DNA of 64,000 bases from Candidatus Iainarchaeum sp. (GTDB taxonomy: Archaea; Iainarchaeota; Iainarchaeia; Iainarchaeales; GCA-2688035), in NCBI GenBank assembly GCA_002688035.1, contig NZBU01000001.1:1-64000 (forward strand). The letters are read 5' to 3'. Shown in pieces: positions 33,694-42,162 of the stretch; position 1 is the first letter of the stretch; the number at the start of each line of letters is the position of its first letter. The position numbers and the translations under genes are program-made. The notes beneath the pieces are model-generated. The model made no database searches and had not been told where the DNA came from. It saw only the letters and a program-made list of their open reading frames with translations.

Positions 33694-34638
33694 ATGGCGA
33701 AGATTGTTGAAGCAAGAAATCTTGTAAAAAGTTTCAAGATAAAAGAGAACAGCGGGAAACTTATCAAAGACTTTTTTTACCCAAGCCAGCAGAGCTTCAG
33801 GGCACTTGATGATGTCTCACTTTCAATAGAAGAAGGAGAAACCCTGGGTTTGCTGGGCCCAAACGGAGCGGGAAAAACAACGTTCACCAAATGTCTTTGC
33901 GGATTAATCAGCCCTGATGAAGGTCAAATCACTATAGACAGCAGGCCTGTCGGGGAATCGGCAAACAATATTGGTGTAACCCTTGGATACCACTTGGTTT
34001 ACCATCGGCTAACTGGCTATGATAACTTGAAGTTTTTTGCAAAGCTTTACAAGGTCAAGAATTACAAGGAGCGTATAAAAGAACTCAGCGAATTCTTTGA
34101 ACTTGACAAGAGAATACATAATTTCGTTGAGAACTACAGTCTTGGGATGAAAGCAAAACTTGCTTTGGCAAGAGCGCTCATTCACAATCCTGATGTGCTG
34201 TTGTTGGATGAGCCAACCCTTGGTCTCGATCCAAGAATTTCTGCAACAATTAGAAGCGAGATAAAGGCGATGAAGAAAACCATTTTGCTTACAACACACT
34301 ACATGCCTGAAGCACAGGAACTGTGCGACAGGATCGCGATAATAAACAAGGGAAGCATAATTGTAGTTGACACTCCTGAAAAACTGAAGAAGATGGTTGA
34401 GAAGCACACAATTGTGGAAGTAAATTTACAAGAGTTAAATGGTAGCTTGAAAAACGAGCTCAATGAACAGAACTTCGTTCACGGCGTTTCGAGTTATAGG
34501 GATCGACTAAGGATAATCATTGATAGGAAAAGCGATTTGCCTGAACTATTGCTCATGCTGTCAAAACACAATATCACAAAGGTTGATGAATACGAACCTA
34601 CGCTTGAGGACGTGTTCTTGAAATTGGTGGGTGAATAA
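33694..34638 (+). CDS. ABC transporter ATP-binding protein (export type)
   Basis: The 314 aa carry Walker A GPNGAGKTT (55-63), a Q-loop region, signature YSLGMKAKLALA, Walker B VLLLDEPTLGLDP and switch His in LTTHYMPEA. The C-terminal 80 residues (DUF4162-like) are typical of drug/lipid exporters related to DrrA or NodI. It ends immediately before the permease gene (ATG adjacent at 34639), forming a two-part exporter. Its cargo is unknown. Confidence 0.93.
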   Translation: MAKIVEARNLVKSFKIKENSGKLIKDFFYPSQQSFRALDDVSLSIEEGETLGLLGPNGAGKTTFTKCLCGLISPDEGQITIDSRPVGESANNIGVTLGYHLVYHRLTGYDNLKFFAKLYKVKNYKERIKELSEFFELDKRIHNFVENYSLGMKAKLALARALIHNPDVLLLDEPTLGLDPRISATIRSEIKAMKKTILLTTHYMPEAQELCDRIAIINKGSIIVVDTPEKLKKMVEKHTIVEVNLQELNGSLKNELNEQNFVHGVSSYRDRLRIIIDRKSDLPELLLMLSKHNITKVDEYEPTLEDVFLKLVGE

Positions 34639-35445
34639 ATGAACATCATAAACGACATGTTGGCAATAGCTGAGAAAGAGATAAAACTTTCTTTGCGTTT
34701 TAAAATTCCTTTTTTTACAGGAAGCATGGTTGAGCCATTCATTAGAATTGCGCCCTTTCTCCTGGTGTACTTTGGATTCTTTTCTGCAGGAGCACAGTCT
34801 TTTGGAGGAGTAACAGAATCAAACTTTGTTGTCTTTTTAATACTTGGAATGCTGATAGACCTAGTGCTTGTTGAAGGATACACCAGACTTTACATTAGAT
34901 TTATGGAGGAAAAGTACTGGCAAACAATTGAGGCAATGCTGCTTGCGCCAATCAACAAGCTTTCACTGCTTGGTGGACAGGCATTAAGCTTACTAGTGGG
35001 ATTATTTCCTTCGATGCTCTTATTCTTAGGGGTCTCCTTTGTACTTATTCCAACCACTATTCAAAATATTATTCTTTCAATAGCAGTAGTTGCAATGGTA
35101 ATGTCAATTGCGCTGTCAATTGGACTCATATATGCTAGTTCTGCTTTGTTCAACGAGAACTTCGATCCTCTTTTCAAATATGCAAGAGTCGGCCTGGTAT
35201 TTATCTCATGCTTTTACTATCCAATAACAATATTCGATACAATTCCTGTACTCTCACTATTAAAGCCGATTGTTATTGCAAACCCATTATACCAGGCAAT
35301 AACAATTATCAGGAGCGCCTGGATCTATGGAACAATTGAAGTAGCAAGTGTAGCTTATGTTGCAGCCTTTGCAATTATTGCCCCGCTGCTAGCAGTATTT
35401 ATATTCAACAAGCTTTGGAAGAAACTCAATATTCAGGGTTACTAG
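34639..35445 (+). CDS. ABC-2 type transporter permease
   Basis: The 268 aa have six predicted membrane segments and the ABC-2 permease character of DrrB/NodJ-like proteins (cytoplasmic helix MEEKYWQTIEAMLLAP, followed by paired membrane segments, and KPIVIANPLYQAITIIR near 215). It begins directly at the stop of its ATPase partner. It is followed after 11 bases by a small integral membrane protein on the same strand. Confidence 0.92.
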   Translation: MNIINDMLAIAEKEIKLSLRFKIPFFTGSMVEPFIRIAPFLLVYFGFFSAGAQSFGGVTESNFVVFLILGMLIDLVLVEGYTRLYIRFMEEKYWQTIEAMLLAPINKLSLLGGQALSLLVGLFPSMLLFLGVSFVLIPTTIQNIILSIAVVAMVMSIALSIGLIYASSALFNENFDPLFKYARVGLVFISCFYYPITIFDTIPVLSLLKPIVIANPLYQAITIIRSAWIYGTIEVASVAYVAAFAIIAPLLAVFIFNKLWKKLNIQGY

Positions 35446-35456
35446 GAGAAAAAATA

Positions 35457-35969
35457 ATGGACGCGGCACTTCACTTAGCACTCCCTTTTATCTTTCTTGT
35501 TCTCGCAGGAGTAAACAAAAAACACGCTCTCATGCTTCTGCCACTAGCAATTCTACCTGACCTTGGCAGGTTTTTATATATCCGTAAAGGTTTTCACTCG
35601 TTTTTTTTTATTTTCGCCGTACTCGTAGCACTCTATTTGATTGTAGTTGCAATGAAAAGAAAGAAGCATGCGAAAGAACTGCTTGCAATAGGGGCATTCT
35701 ATCTTTTCGCACACTTGCTGCTTGATTTGGGGTCCTTTATGGCTCTATTCTACCCTTTTTCAGGGCAAACCTATGCCCTACAGGCAAGAATAGTGCTGGT
35801 TGACCTAATTCCAACTCTCATACTTGGCATGGAACAAGGCGGCTTAAGCGAGCTTGAACAGGGCATTGGTGGCGTTTTGTCAGAACAGGGATTGGGGGTT
35901 CTGGTCCTCGTTGGCTCAATAATAGTATACTTAAAATACAAAGGAAAAGAAGCAATAAAATTGGGTTAG
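35457..35969 (+). CDS. YdjM/DUF457-like membrane protein
   Basis: The 170-aa protein has about five membrane segments and retains elements of the YdjM/DUF457 'metal-dependent hydrolase' membrane family: ILPDLGRFLYIRKGFHSFFF and LFAHLLLDLGSF with conserved Asp and His. Whether it hydrolyses anything is unknown. I use the ATG at 35457, which has AGGAG upstream; the longer frame from 35415 overlaps the permease. It may belong to the exporter operon. Confidence 0.65.
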   Translation: MDAALHLALPFIFLVLAGVNKKHALMLLPLAILPDLGRFLYIRKGFHSFFFIFAVLVALYLIVVAMKRKKHAKELLAIGAFYLFAHLLLDLGSFMALFYPFSGQTYALQARIVLVDLIPTLILGMEQGGLSELEQGIGGVLSEQGLGVLVLVGSIIVYLKYKGKEAIKLG

Positions 35970-35976
35970 AATTCTT

Positions 35977-37275
35977 TTATTTTTGTTTTGGACTGGCTTC
36001 CTGTTCTGCAATTTTCTCAAGCTCGAGCTCAATATGCCTTAGTTTTATATCAATCTCTGCCTCATTTTTGTCAAAGACTGATCTGGATATGCTTCTGTTT
36101 TTAAAATAGTTTTGTTGATTCTTCTTTTTGAGAGAAATAAACTTTTTCTGTCCGGTCAGCAGATCTTTCTTATGCAGGAAAACCCTGGATTTTTTATACC
36201 AGAAAACTGTGAGGGCTATCAAAAAAATGAGAGGCAGGCCAATGAACAAAGCATTCTTTCTAAGAAAATGGGACAAGTAACCCTGGGGTTCAAACTGTAC
36301 AAACTGCTCGGAAGAATTGCCCAAGCCATCATTTGCCTTGACAACAACATTCAGTACCTTATTTTCAAGAGCAGATGTGGGAATTGAAACAAAGAAATAT
36401 CCAGCCTCATCTAGTTGCATTGGCAACTCCCAGGACCTGATTCCCTGCGAAAGCACAGCCACAACATTACCATCCATAAGTGTTGTATCGTCAGCATAAA
36501 AGAATCCTACGCGCAGATTCAAAGGAGAATCAAAATAAAAGTCCCGTTCAACAGGCTCAAAGACTTTGGCTGCCAACTGTATTGGTTGGATAATAACATT
36601 GATTGTTGATTCCCCTCCAATAGACGCGATTTCTCTGCGTGAAAAAGAAACAGCTTTTATTCCCCATTCTCCAAGCTCGGCGTTTTCCGGAATCCTGTAA
36701 GTGTAAGAATATATTGCCTCGTCTCTATGGGGAATATTTATTTTGCCCCCATCAATCCCCCAAAAGTAAACCAGGGCAGCATCAACAGGCTGGCCAACAT
36801 CGGTAATGCGCAGTATTATATCAATGCTATCTGTTCTTTTGAAAAAAGTTGGAGTAGGACTTAGAAATGTTACTGCAAGAAACGCAGATTCTCTTGTCTG
36901 GCTAACAGAAACTTCTTTTGTGATTTGAGTATTGCCATCACCCACAGTTATTTCCCATGGCCCTGAGGGGTCAAGCAAATCGATTTTATGGGAGAGGGCA
37001 AAATTTTTTCCATCAAGTAAAACTGATCTCTTGAAAACCATTCGCCCCTCATTCAAAATAGTTATTGTAACATTTGTGTCAGCTGTTCCAGTAACCTCAA
37101 GGTATTCCCCCTTGTCAAAATCCAGTTTATTCAAAGTAAAGTCAAATACCGAGGCTTCACTTTCAGAAGCAGGTTCGTCAACAGGATCAACAACAGGATC
37201 AATGACTGGATCGTCAGCCAATGCTAATTGCATAAGACAAAGGACCATTAAACCAAGAAAGATGTGTGCTTTCAT
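35977..37275 (-). CDS. Ig-like surface protein with membrane anchor and coiled tail
   Basis: The 432 aa have a signal peptide (1-20), a short Asp-Pro repeat (VIDPVVDPVDEP), three or so Ig-like/CARDB-type domains (about 45-340), one membrane segment (about 346-366) and a basic cytoplasmic tail of about 65 aa that ends in a helical coiled stretch. It resembles the preceding gene product, so the pair arose by duplication or from a common design. It is the third gene of an operon led by a KaiC-like ATPase and starts in ATGA overlap with its neighbour. I infer that its tail contacts that ATPase. Confidence 0.75.
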   Translation of the reverse strand: MKAHIFLGLMVLCLMQLALADDPVIDPVVDPVDEPASESEASVFDFTLNKLDFDKGEYLEVTGTADTNVTITILNEGRMVFKRSVLLDGKNFALSHKIDLLDPSGPWEITVGDGNTQITKEVSVSQTRESAFLAVTFLSPTPTFFKRTDSIDIILRITDVGQPVDAALVYFWGIDGGKINIPHRDEAIYSYTYRIPENAELGEWGIKAVSFSRREIASIGGESTINVIIQPIQLAAKVFEPVERDFYFDSPLNLRVGFFYADDTTLMDGNVVAVLSQGIRSWELPMQLDEAGYFFVSIPTSALENKVLNVVVKANDGLGNSSEQFVQFEPQGYLSHFLRKNALFIGLPLIFLIALTVFWYKKSRVFLHKKDLLTGQKKFISLKKKNQQNYFKNRSISRSVFDKNEAEIDIKLRHIELELEKIAEQEASPKQK

Positions 37276-38909
37276 TTGGATTCCTCTGCGGATAAGGCAG
37301 CATCTATCTCATCTATTTCGGACTGATAACGATTGAGAATTTCCCTATACTCCCCTGACTTTATCTTTCCTTTTTCAAAGTACTGCTGCCGCAGCTCCTC
37401 GATTAGGCGCTCTAATTCGACTTTTCTTTTTCCGTGTCCCTGTGCTTTCAATATTTTTCGGACATAAAGAGCCGCAATGAATAAAGCAAATAACATAACG
37501 CCGCCAAAACCGATAATGAAAATCGTATTACGCTGAAGCGAATAAAGCGGTCCGCCGCCAGCCCTAATCTCAAACTCCTCGCTGTACTCCCCGAGATTCT
37601 CACTTTGGTCTTTAACACCCATGAACAACAACATTCTTTCTATCTCAATTTCGTCACTAACAATGTAGGTTGCATGGTAAAGGCCACGGCTGACTTCTTC
37701 GACCTGAAGCAACTTGTTGTTAACTTTTAAATCTACAATTGCCTTTGAAACAGAAGTATTATCAAAGTAATGCAGTTCAAATTCAAAGTTAATGGCATCT
37801 CCAAAATAAAAGATCCTTTTCTCCGGTTTCACCAGATCCACAAAGATCTTTCCCTTATCAATAATAGCTTCCTTTGATGAAAAGCCCGAGAACAAAAAGC
37901 CGTTAATATCTTTGGAGGCCACTACTGTAAAAGAACGTCTGCCAAGACCAAAGTCATAAGGAAGCTTGTAAGAGTTTGTGTAGCTCCCGGTTGTAATTTC
38001 GTTTAATTTGAGGGTCTCAGTATTTGGCAAAGAAATGTTAACATTTGCGCCATCAACAAAATTGCCGTCCTCATCCGTTATTTCTACAAGGAATTTCATT
38101 ACATCTCCCCGACTAAATATTTTGGACAAAGGTTCGACGAACTCAAGATTGTAGTAAAAGTCCTGGATTCCCTTGTATAATTCAAAGGTTTTCTCAGAGG
38201 TTCCCCTGTTTCCTTTTGCGTCAACCGACCCTGCTGAAATGGTCCACTTTCCAAGGGGGTCGATTACACTTGTGTGATAAGTATAGGAGAAAGAGCCGTT
38301 TTCATCAGGCTCAATATATGCGCTCACCAGAGTGTTTCCGTCAAAAAGAAAGTATATTGCGATTGTATCTTGTATTGGAAGACCTCTTCTTTTCAACTGG
38401 CCGTCAAGTTCGATTGCATCACTAAGAACAAACCGGTCATCATTAATGGTCATTGACAGTTCAAGAGAAGCATCAAGCTCCATTTCAACTGAGACCGTGC
38501 CGACGACACCACGCTTTTCAGCTGTAATCTTCAATACTTTGGTCCCCTCAATTGCATTTGCAGGAATAATGAAACTGTTTGCAAAAACAGTGTCAAACTT
38601 TTTGTCATCGCCATGATTCCCATCATCATATAGTTTCATTGAACCAAAAAAACCGATTACAGAAACATTGGGGTCACTCACCGGTGAACCGTCAGCCAGC
38701 ACCTTAATTTTAATGAATATTTCCTCACCACGCATGTAAGACTGGCTGGCATCAAATTCAAGAACTTCTATTGTTATTGCGCCAGGATCACAGTCCGCAG
38801 GGCAGTTTGTAAAGTTTTCTGCAGATTCACAAGTGTGGTTTCCACATACGGCATTAACCATAGACATGGAAAGTGTAAGTGCAATGCACAGCAATAAAAA
38901 TTTTTTCAT
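37272..38909 (-). CDS. Large Ig-like surface protein with membrane anchor and coiled tail
   Basis: The 545 aa start with a signal peptide (1-20), a small Cys-rich head (CGNHTCESAENFTNCPADC, about 23-41), then repeated Ig-like domains (about 45-455), one membrane segment (about 460-485) and a charged helical cytoplasmic tail of about 55 aa (LERLIEELRQQYFEKGKIK). The head resembles a short disulfide knot found in archaeal surface proteins. It overlaps both neighbours by ATGA, so all three genes are made together. Function is unknown; export, cell contact or envelope sensing are possibilities. Confidence 0.78.
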   Translation of the reverse strand: MKKFLLLCIALTLSMSMVNAVCGNHTCESAENFTNCPADCDPGAITIEVLEFDASQSYMRGEEIFIKIKVLADGSPVSDPNVSVIGFFGSMKLYDDGNHGDDKKFDTVFANSFIIPANAIEGTKVLKITAEKRGVVGTVSVEMELDASLELSMTINDDRFVLSDAIELDGQLKRRGLPIQDTIAIYFLFDGNTLVSAYIEPDENGSFSYTYHTSVIDPLGKWTISAGSVDAKGNRGTSEKTFELYKGIQDFYYNLEFVEPLSKIFSRGDVMKFLVEITDEDGNFVDGANVNISLPNTETLKLNEITTGSYTNSYKLPYDFGLGRRSFTVVASKDINGFLFSGFSSKEAIIDKGKIFVDLVKPEKRIFYFGDAINFEFELHYFDNTSVSKAIVDLKVNNKLLQVEEVSRGLYHATYIVSDEIEIERMLLFMGVKDQSENLGEYSEEFEIRAGGGPLYSLQRNTIFIIGFGGVMLFALFIAALYVRKILKAQGHGKRKVELERLIEELRQQYFEKGKIKSGEYREILNRYQSEIDEIDAALSAEESK

Positions 38910-39868
38910 GTGAACTCACTTGGAACTGTCTTTGAAGAGTAGTGCCTTTTAGAACGAGACTTGGCAAGCACCTCGTTAAAAGCGCCGCCTCGCTTCTCAA
39001 TCGTTATTCCTGTCTTTGTAATGGAATAAGGAATCATTCCCTTTAGATGGTCGCTGCACCTGAGTTTCAATAATTCCAATGCCCTTTGTCTCTTTGAACC
39101 TGATTTTAAATTGTAAAGTACAATAACTCCATCTGCCAAAAACTCTTCGATTCCACTCCTACTGTAAATCCCAGGGTCAAGTTCGGTTTCACTAATGACA
39201 AAATTGACCGACTTGTATTCGTCAAGTTTCTCAAACAAATGTCTAATGTAATAACGGTAATTTTCAACATTCCCCATGAACGCAATGCTCAAAGCGGATA
39301 AAGAATCAACCACAACTCGATCAGGCATAAAAGGGAGGTCTATGCTCTCCATGGAAACCAATAAGTCTCCGGACTTTTTTATGACTGAAGCTTCTACCCC
39401 GCGAGCAATCTTGAAAGGATCAAGTTTTAGTAAAGCAAGCTGTCCATTGTCCTCATACTTTTTTAATTCCCATCCAAAGTTTGATTTCATATGCCGCCTT
39501 AGCTTTCCAACCGGCTCCTCAAATGAAAGATACACTCCTTTCTCACCATTTTTTACACCATGGTAAAGCGACTGCATGGTAAAAGTGCTTTTGCCTGTTC
39601 CACAGCCACCGGCCACAAGCAAAGTGTTGCCGCGCTCAACCCCGCCCTTATCAATAAGGCTATCAAAGTTCGATACTCGAGTTGGCAAAAATTCTATTTT
39701 TTTTACTGCCGGCGCTTTTGTAGGGGGCGGTGGAGTTGCAGGGTCCTCTTTAACCTTAGAATGAGTTTTAGCTGGAGCGGCAACTAAAGGTTCAATTGGC
39801 TTTTTCCCGGACTTCTTTTCCATCTTTTTCTTCTTTTTGAGAAAATTGAGGAATCCTAATTTTGACAT
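38906..39868 (-). CDS. KaiC-like RecA-superfamily ATPase
   Basis: The 320-aa protein has a Lys/Pro-rich N-terminal linker (1-55), then one KaiC-type domain: Walker A GGCGTGKST (87-95), FEEPVGKLRRHM (catalytic Glu region) and Walker B VVVDSLSAL (about 184-192). Single-domain KaiC relatives in archaea include ArlH of the archaellum and GvpD-type regulators. No archaellum gene is nearby. It is the first gene of an operon whose other two members are type I membrane proteins with Ig-like outer domains, so it probably acts at the inner face of the membrane. Confidence 0.85.
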   Translation of the reverse strand: MSKLGFLNFLKKKKKMEKKSGKKPIEPLVAAPAKTHSKVKEDPATPPPPTKAPAVKKIEFLPTRVSNFDSLIDKGGVERGNTLLVAGGCGTGKSTFTMQSLYHGVKNGEKGVYLSFEEPVGKLRRHMKSNFGWELKKYEDNGQLALLKLDPFKIARGVEASVIKKSGDLLVSMESIDLPFMPDRVVVDSLSALSIAFMGNVENYRYYIRHLFEKLDEYKSVNFVISETELDPGIYSRSGIEEFLADGVIVLYNLKSGSKRQRALELLKLRCSDHLKGMIPYSITKTGITIEKRGGAFNEVLAKSRSKRHYSSKTVPSEFT

Positions 39869-39968
39869 TTAATTCACCTTTACATATAAATAAATGCCAG
39901 TATTTAATACTTATCCCCCTGATAAAATAACAAAAATATTTAAATGAGTAAAACCTTTTCTCTATTCA

Positions 39969-41501
39969 ATGAAAAACTCCAATACCCTTGTTTTGGTGGC
40001 AATACTGGCGCTTGCGGTTTATACTATTGTATCCTCAAATCCGGCGTTAATTCCCACACATATGGATGAATATGACCACTTAGCCATTGCAAAGGAAAGC
40101 GTTTCAGAGCAAAAAATTGTGTTTTACAACCCATTTCTTGATAGCAAGCCGCCGCAAAGTTTTTTCCACAGCCGTTTTGAATCCTCTTTTGATGTTCTGC
40201 TGGCTTTGCTTTTGATAATGCTGCCAATAGAATCTGTAGATCTTGCGGTTCCGTTCGTGCTTTTTGTTTCAAGCCTTATTTCTCTTGCAGCATTTGTATT
40301 TGCAAGGAAAATTTTTAACAACCGGCTGGCTGCGTTAATAATGGCTGCAAGCGTTTTTTTCATTGAAAACAACTTTGCTTTTTTGGGCTATGCATTCATG
40401 GTTCCAATGAGCCTTGCGTCAGCAATGCTGCTTGCAATGGCTTACCTTTTCATTAAATCGCTTGATTCAAACAAGTACTGTATTCTGTTCCTCGCAGTAA
40501 TGATTAGCACAATATTTATTCACCCCATATTCTCTTTTATGGCAGTGGCTGCCGCGGCAGGTTTTGTAATAGTGAGGCCAGGGATACTGGTTGCACACAA
40601 AGGCAAGACACTGATTGCGGGGATTATTATGGTTGGAGGGGCACTGGCTGTAGAACTTTTCACAAAATACAGTTTGGCTGAATTGTTTTTCTGGCCATAT
40701 GACACATATACTAAGAACTTTCCACTACTTGAGTTTGTTACAGTACCAATCCTCGTACTTGCAATTGTTGGCGCGATGGCAATTGCCTGGGCAATTATAA
40801 AAAAACAGTTTTCAAAGGAGCAAGAGAATTATGCAGGATTTTTGATTGCAGCAACCCTCGTGGGCCTGCTGATAAGGCTTTATGCTGATGCTACACAGGT
40901 TTGTTTGCTTGGCCCATGCAGGCGAACAACAAGCGCTTTTGCACTCTTCCTGTTTGTGCTGGCGGGCGCAGGAATATATGCAATGCTTTCAAGGGCACTT
41001 GCTGAACTCAAATCACTTTCGCCAAGTGCTATAAGAATAGGCTTTGGTGCACTAGCCCTTGTTCTTGTTCTCGGATTAATTACAGGGCTTGAATATACTT
41101 CTTTCAAAAATTTCCACGAGGTTGCGGACAAATATGCTATTCCGGACACACAGGCAATCAAAACTATGAAGTGGCTTTCACAGAATACTGAGAAGGGGGA
41201 CAATATTCTGGCGCTCCCATGGCATGGAAAAGGAATATTTATAGTGGCAAACAGGACTGTTACACCCACTATTGCAACCAGGATGGGGACTTTTTCCACA
41301 AGCACAGCGATGGAACTGGGCTATGATGACTTGCTTGATTTCTTTAACCTTAACTGCGAAGGCAAGTACAAGGTATTGGATAAATATAATGCAGAGTTTA
41401 TGTTTTCAACAGAAGAGAGAGTGGATTGTCCTAAAATAAACAAGATCTACCAGGGCAGCGCAAACAATCACTCGGTTTACGCAGGCGAGAAAAGTATTTA
41501 A
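39969..41501 (+). CDS. Polytopic membrane protein, GT-C glycosyltransferase-like
   Basis: The 510 aa have about 10-11 membrane segments and a C-terminal soluble domain of about 120 aa. The first loop after TM1 reads PTHMDEYDHL, an acidic motif of the type that holds the metal and donor in GT-C enzymes that use polyprenyl-phosphate sugars. The C-terminal stretch (MKWLSQNTEKGDNILALPWHGKG) is common in archaeal AglB-like or dolichyl-mannosyl transferase-like proteins. It may glycosylate surface proteins such as those encoded around it. The next gene starts 26 bases later on the same strand. Confidence 0.7.
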   Translation: MKNSNTLVLVAILALAVYTIVSSNPALIPTHMDEYDHLAIAKESVSEQKIVFYNPFLDSKPPQSFFHSRFESSFDVLLALLLIMLPIESVDLAVPFVLFVSSLISLAAFVFARKIFNNRLAALIMAASVFFIENNFAFLGYAFMVPMSLASAMLLAMAYLFIKSLDSNKYCILFLAVMISTIFIHPIFSFMAVAAAAGFVIVRPGILVAHKGKTLIAGIIMVGGALAVELFTKYSLAELFFWPYDTYTKNFPLLEFVTVPILVLAIVGAMAIAWAIIKKQFSKEQENYAGFLIAATLVGLLIRLYADATQVCLLGPCRRTTSAFALFLFVLAGAGIYAMLSRALAELKSLSPSAIRIGFGALALVLVLGLITGLEYTSFKNFHEVADKYAIPDTQAIKTMKWLSQNTEKGDNILALPWHGKGIFIVANRTVTPTIATRMGTFSTSTAMELGYDDLLDFFNLNCEGKYKVLDKYNAEFMFSTEERVDCPKINKIYQGSANNHSVYAGEKSI

Positions 41502-41527
41502 ATAATGAAATCTAATTTGGTAGTAGT

Positions 41528-42140
41528 ATGCACGATAGAAAAGCTGGTCTCATTTTTGGTGTAATATTTATTGCCCTGCTGACAAGCCCGGCTGTAAGTG
41601 GAGCCAATCTTGTTGAAAGCAGTGCAATGCTAAAAAAATAATGAATTGTACATGCAATTTTTGTTCACAAACGATACCGAGTATGAAAAAGAAGTTCTAA
41701 TCAACGTTAATTACCTTGGGCAGTTGGATGTTGTAGTTGAGAATGTTCCAAGTGGCAGCACAAAGCTTTTAACATATAAAATATCAAATATCAAGCCAAG
41801 TGAGATCAAGTTTGCGGTTACTGCTGACAACAACAGTTTCATCAAAGTAACTGTTCCTGAGAACTTTCATGAGAGAGATGTTTTGCTCGTGCATCAAATC
41901 ACTGCTGACGAGTGGAAAAGAAGTCTGCCAGGCGAAGGAATCATTGATAAGGTTGCGAGTTCATTCAAACACTTATTAGCAAGCCCTGACGCAGTTGCTG
42001 TGGCAACAGTACTCTTGATTGCTACCGCAGCACTCATTGCCATTAGGCTAGTGTTCAGGAAAAAGAGCAAGGGCGAAAAGAAAGTTGCAATAAATGAAAA
42101 ACTGCTTAAAGCTGTAAAGGAAATAGAAAATAAGAAATAA
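41528..42140 (+). pseudogene. Exported membrane-anchored protein split by a frameshift in an A7 run
   Basis: From ATG 41528 a 37-codon frame encodes a good signal peptide (GLIFGVIFIALLTSPAVSGA) but stops at 41639-41641. The rest, in the -1 frame (41637-42140), is a beta-rich outer domain, a membrane segment (about residues 115-135 of that part) and a Lys-rich tail. Removing one A from the run at 41632-41638 joins both into one protein of about 205 aa. So either the base is an error or mutation, or ribosomal/transcriptional slippage on A7 restores the frame. Without it the outer domain would lack an export signal. Family not recognised. Confidence 0.75.
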
Positions 42141-42162
42141 AAGAAAGGCACCTCAACTAGTT

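Noticed and set aside
35977-39868. Archaellum or pilus operon
   Set aside because: The KaiC-like protein recalls ArlH, but no ArlI ATPase, ArlJ membrane protein, prepilin or prepilin peptidase is present.
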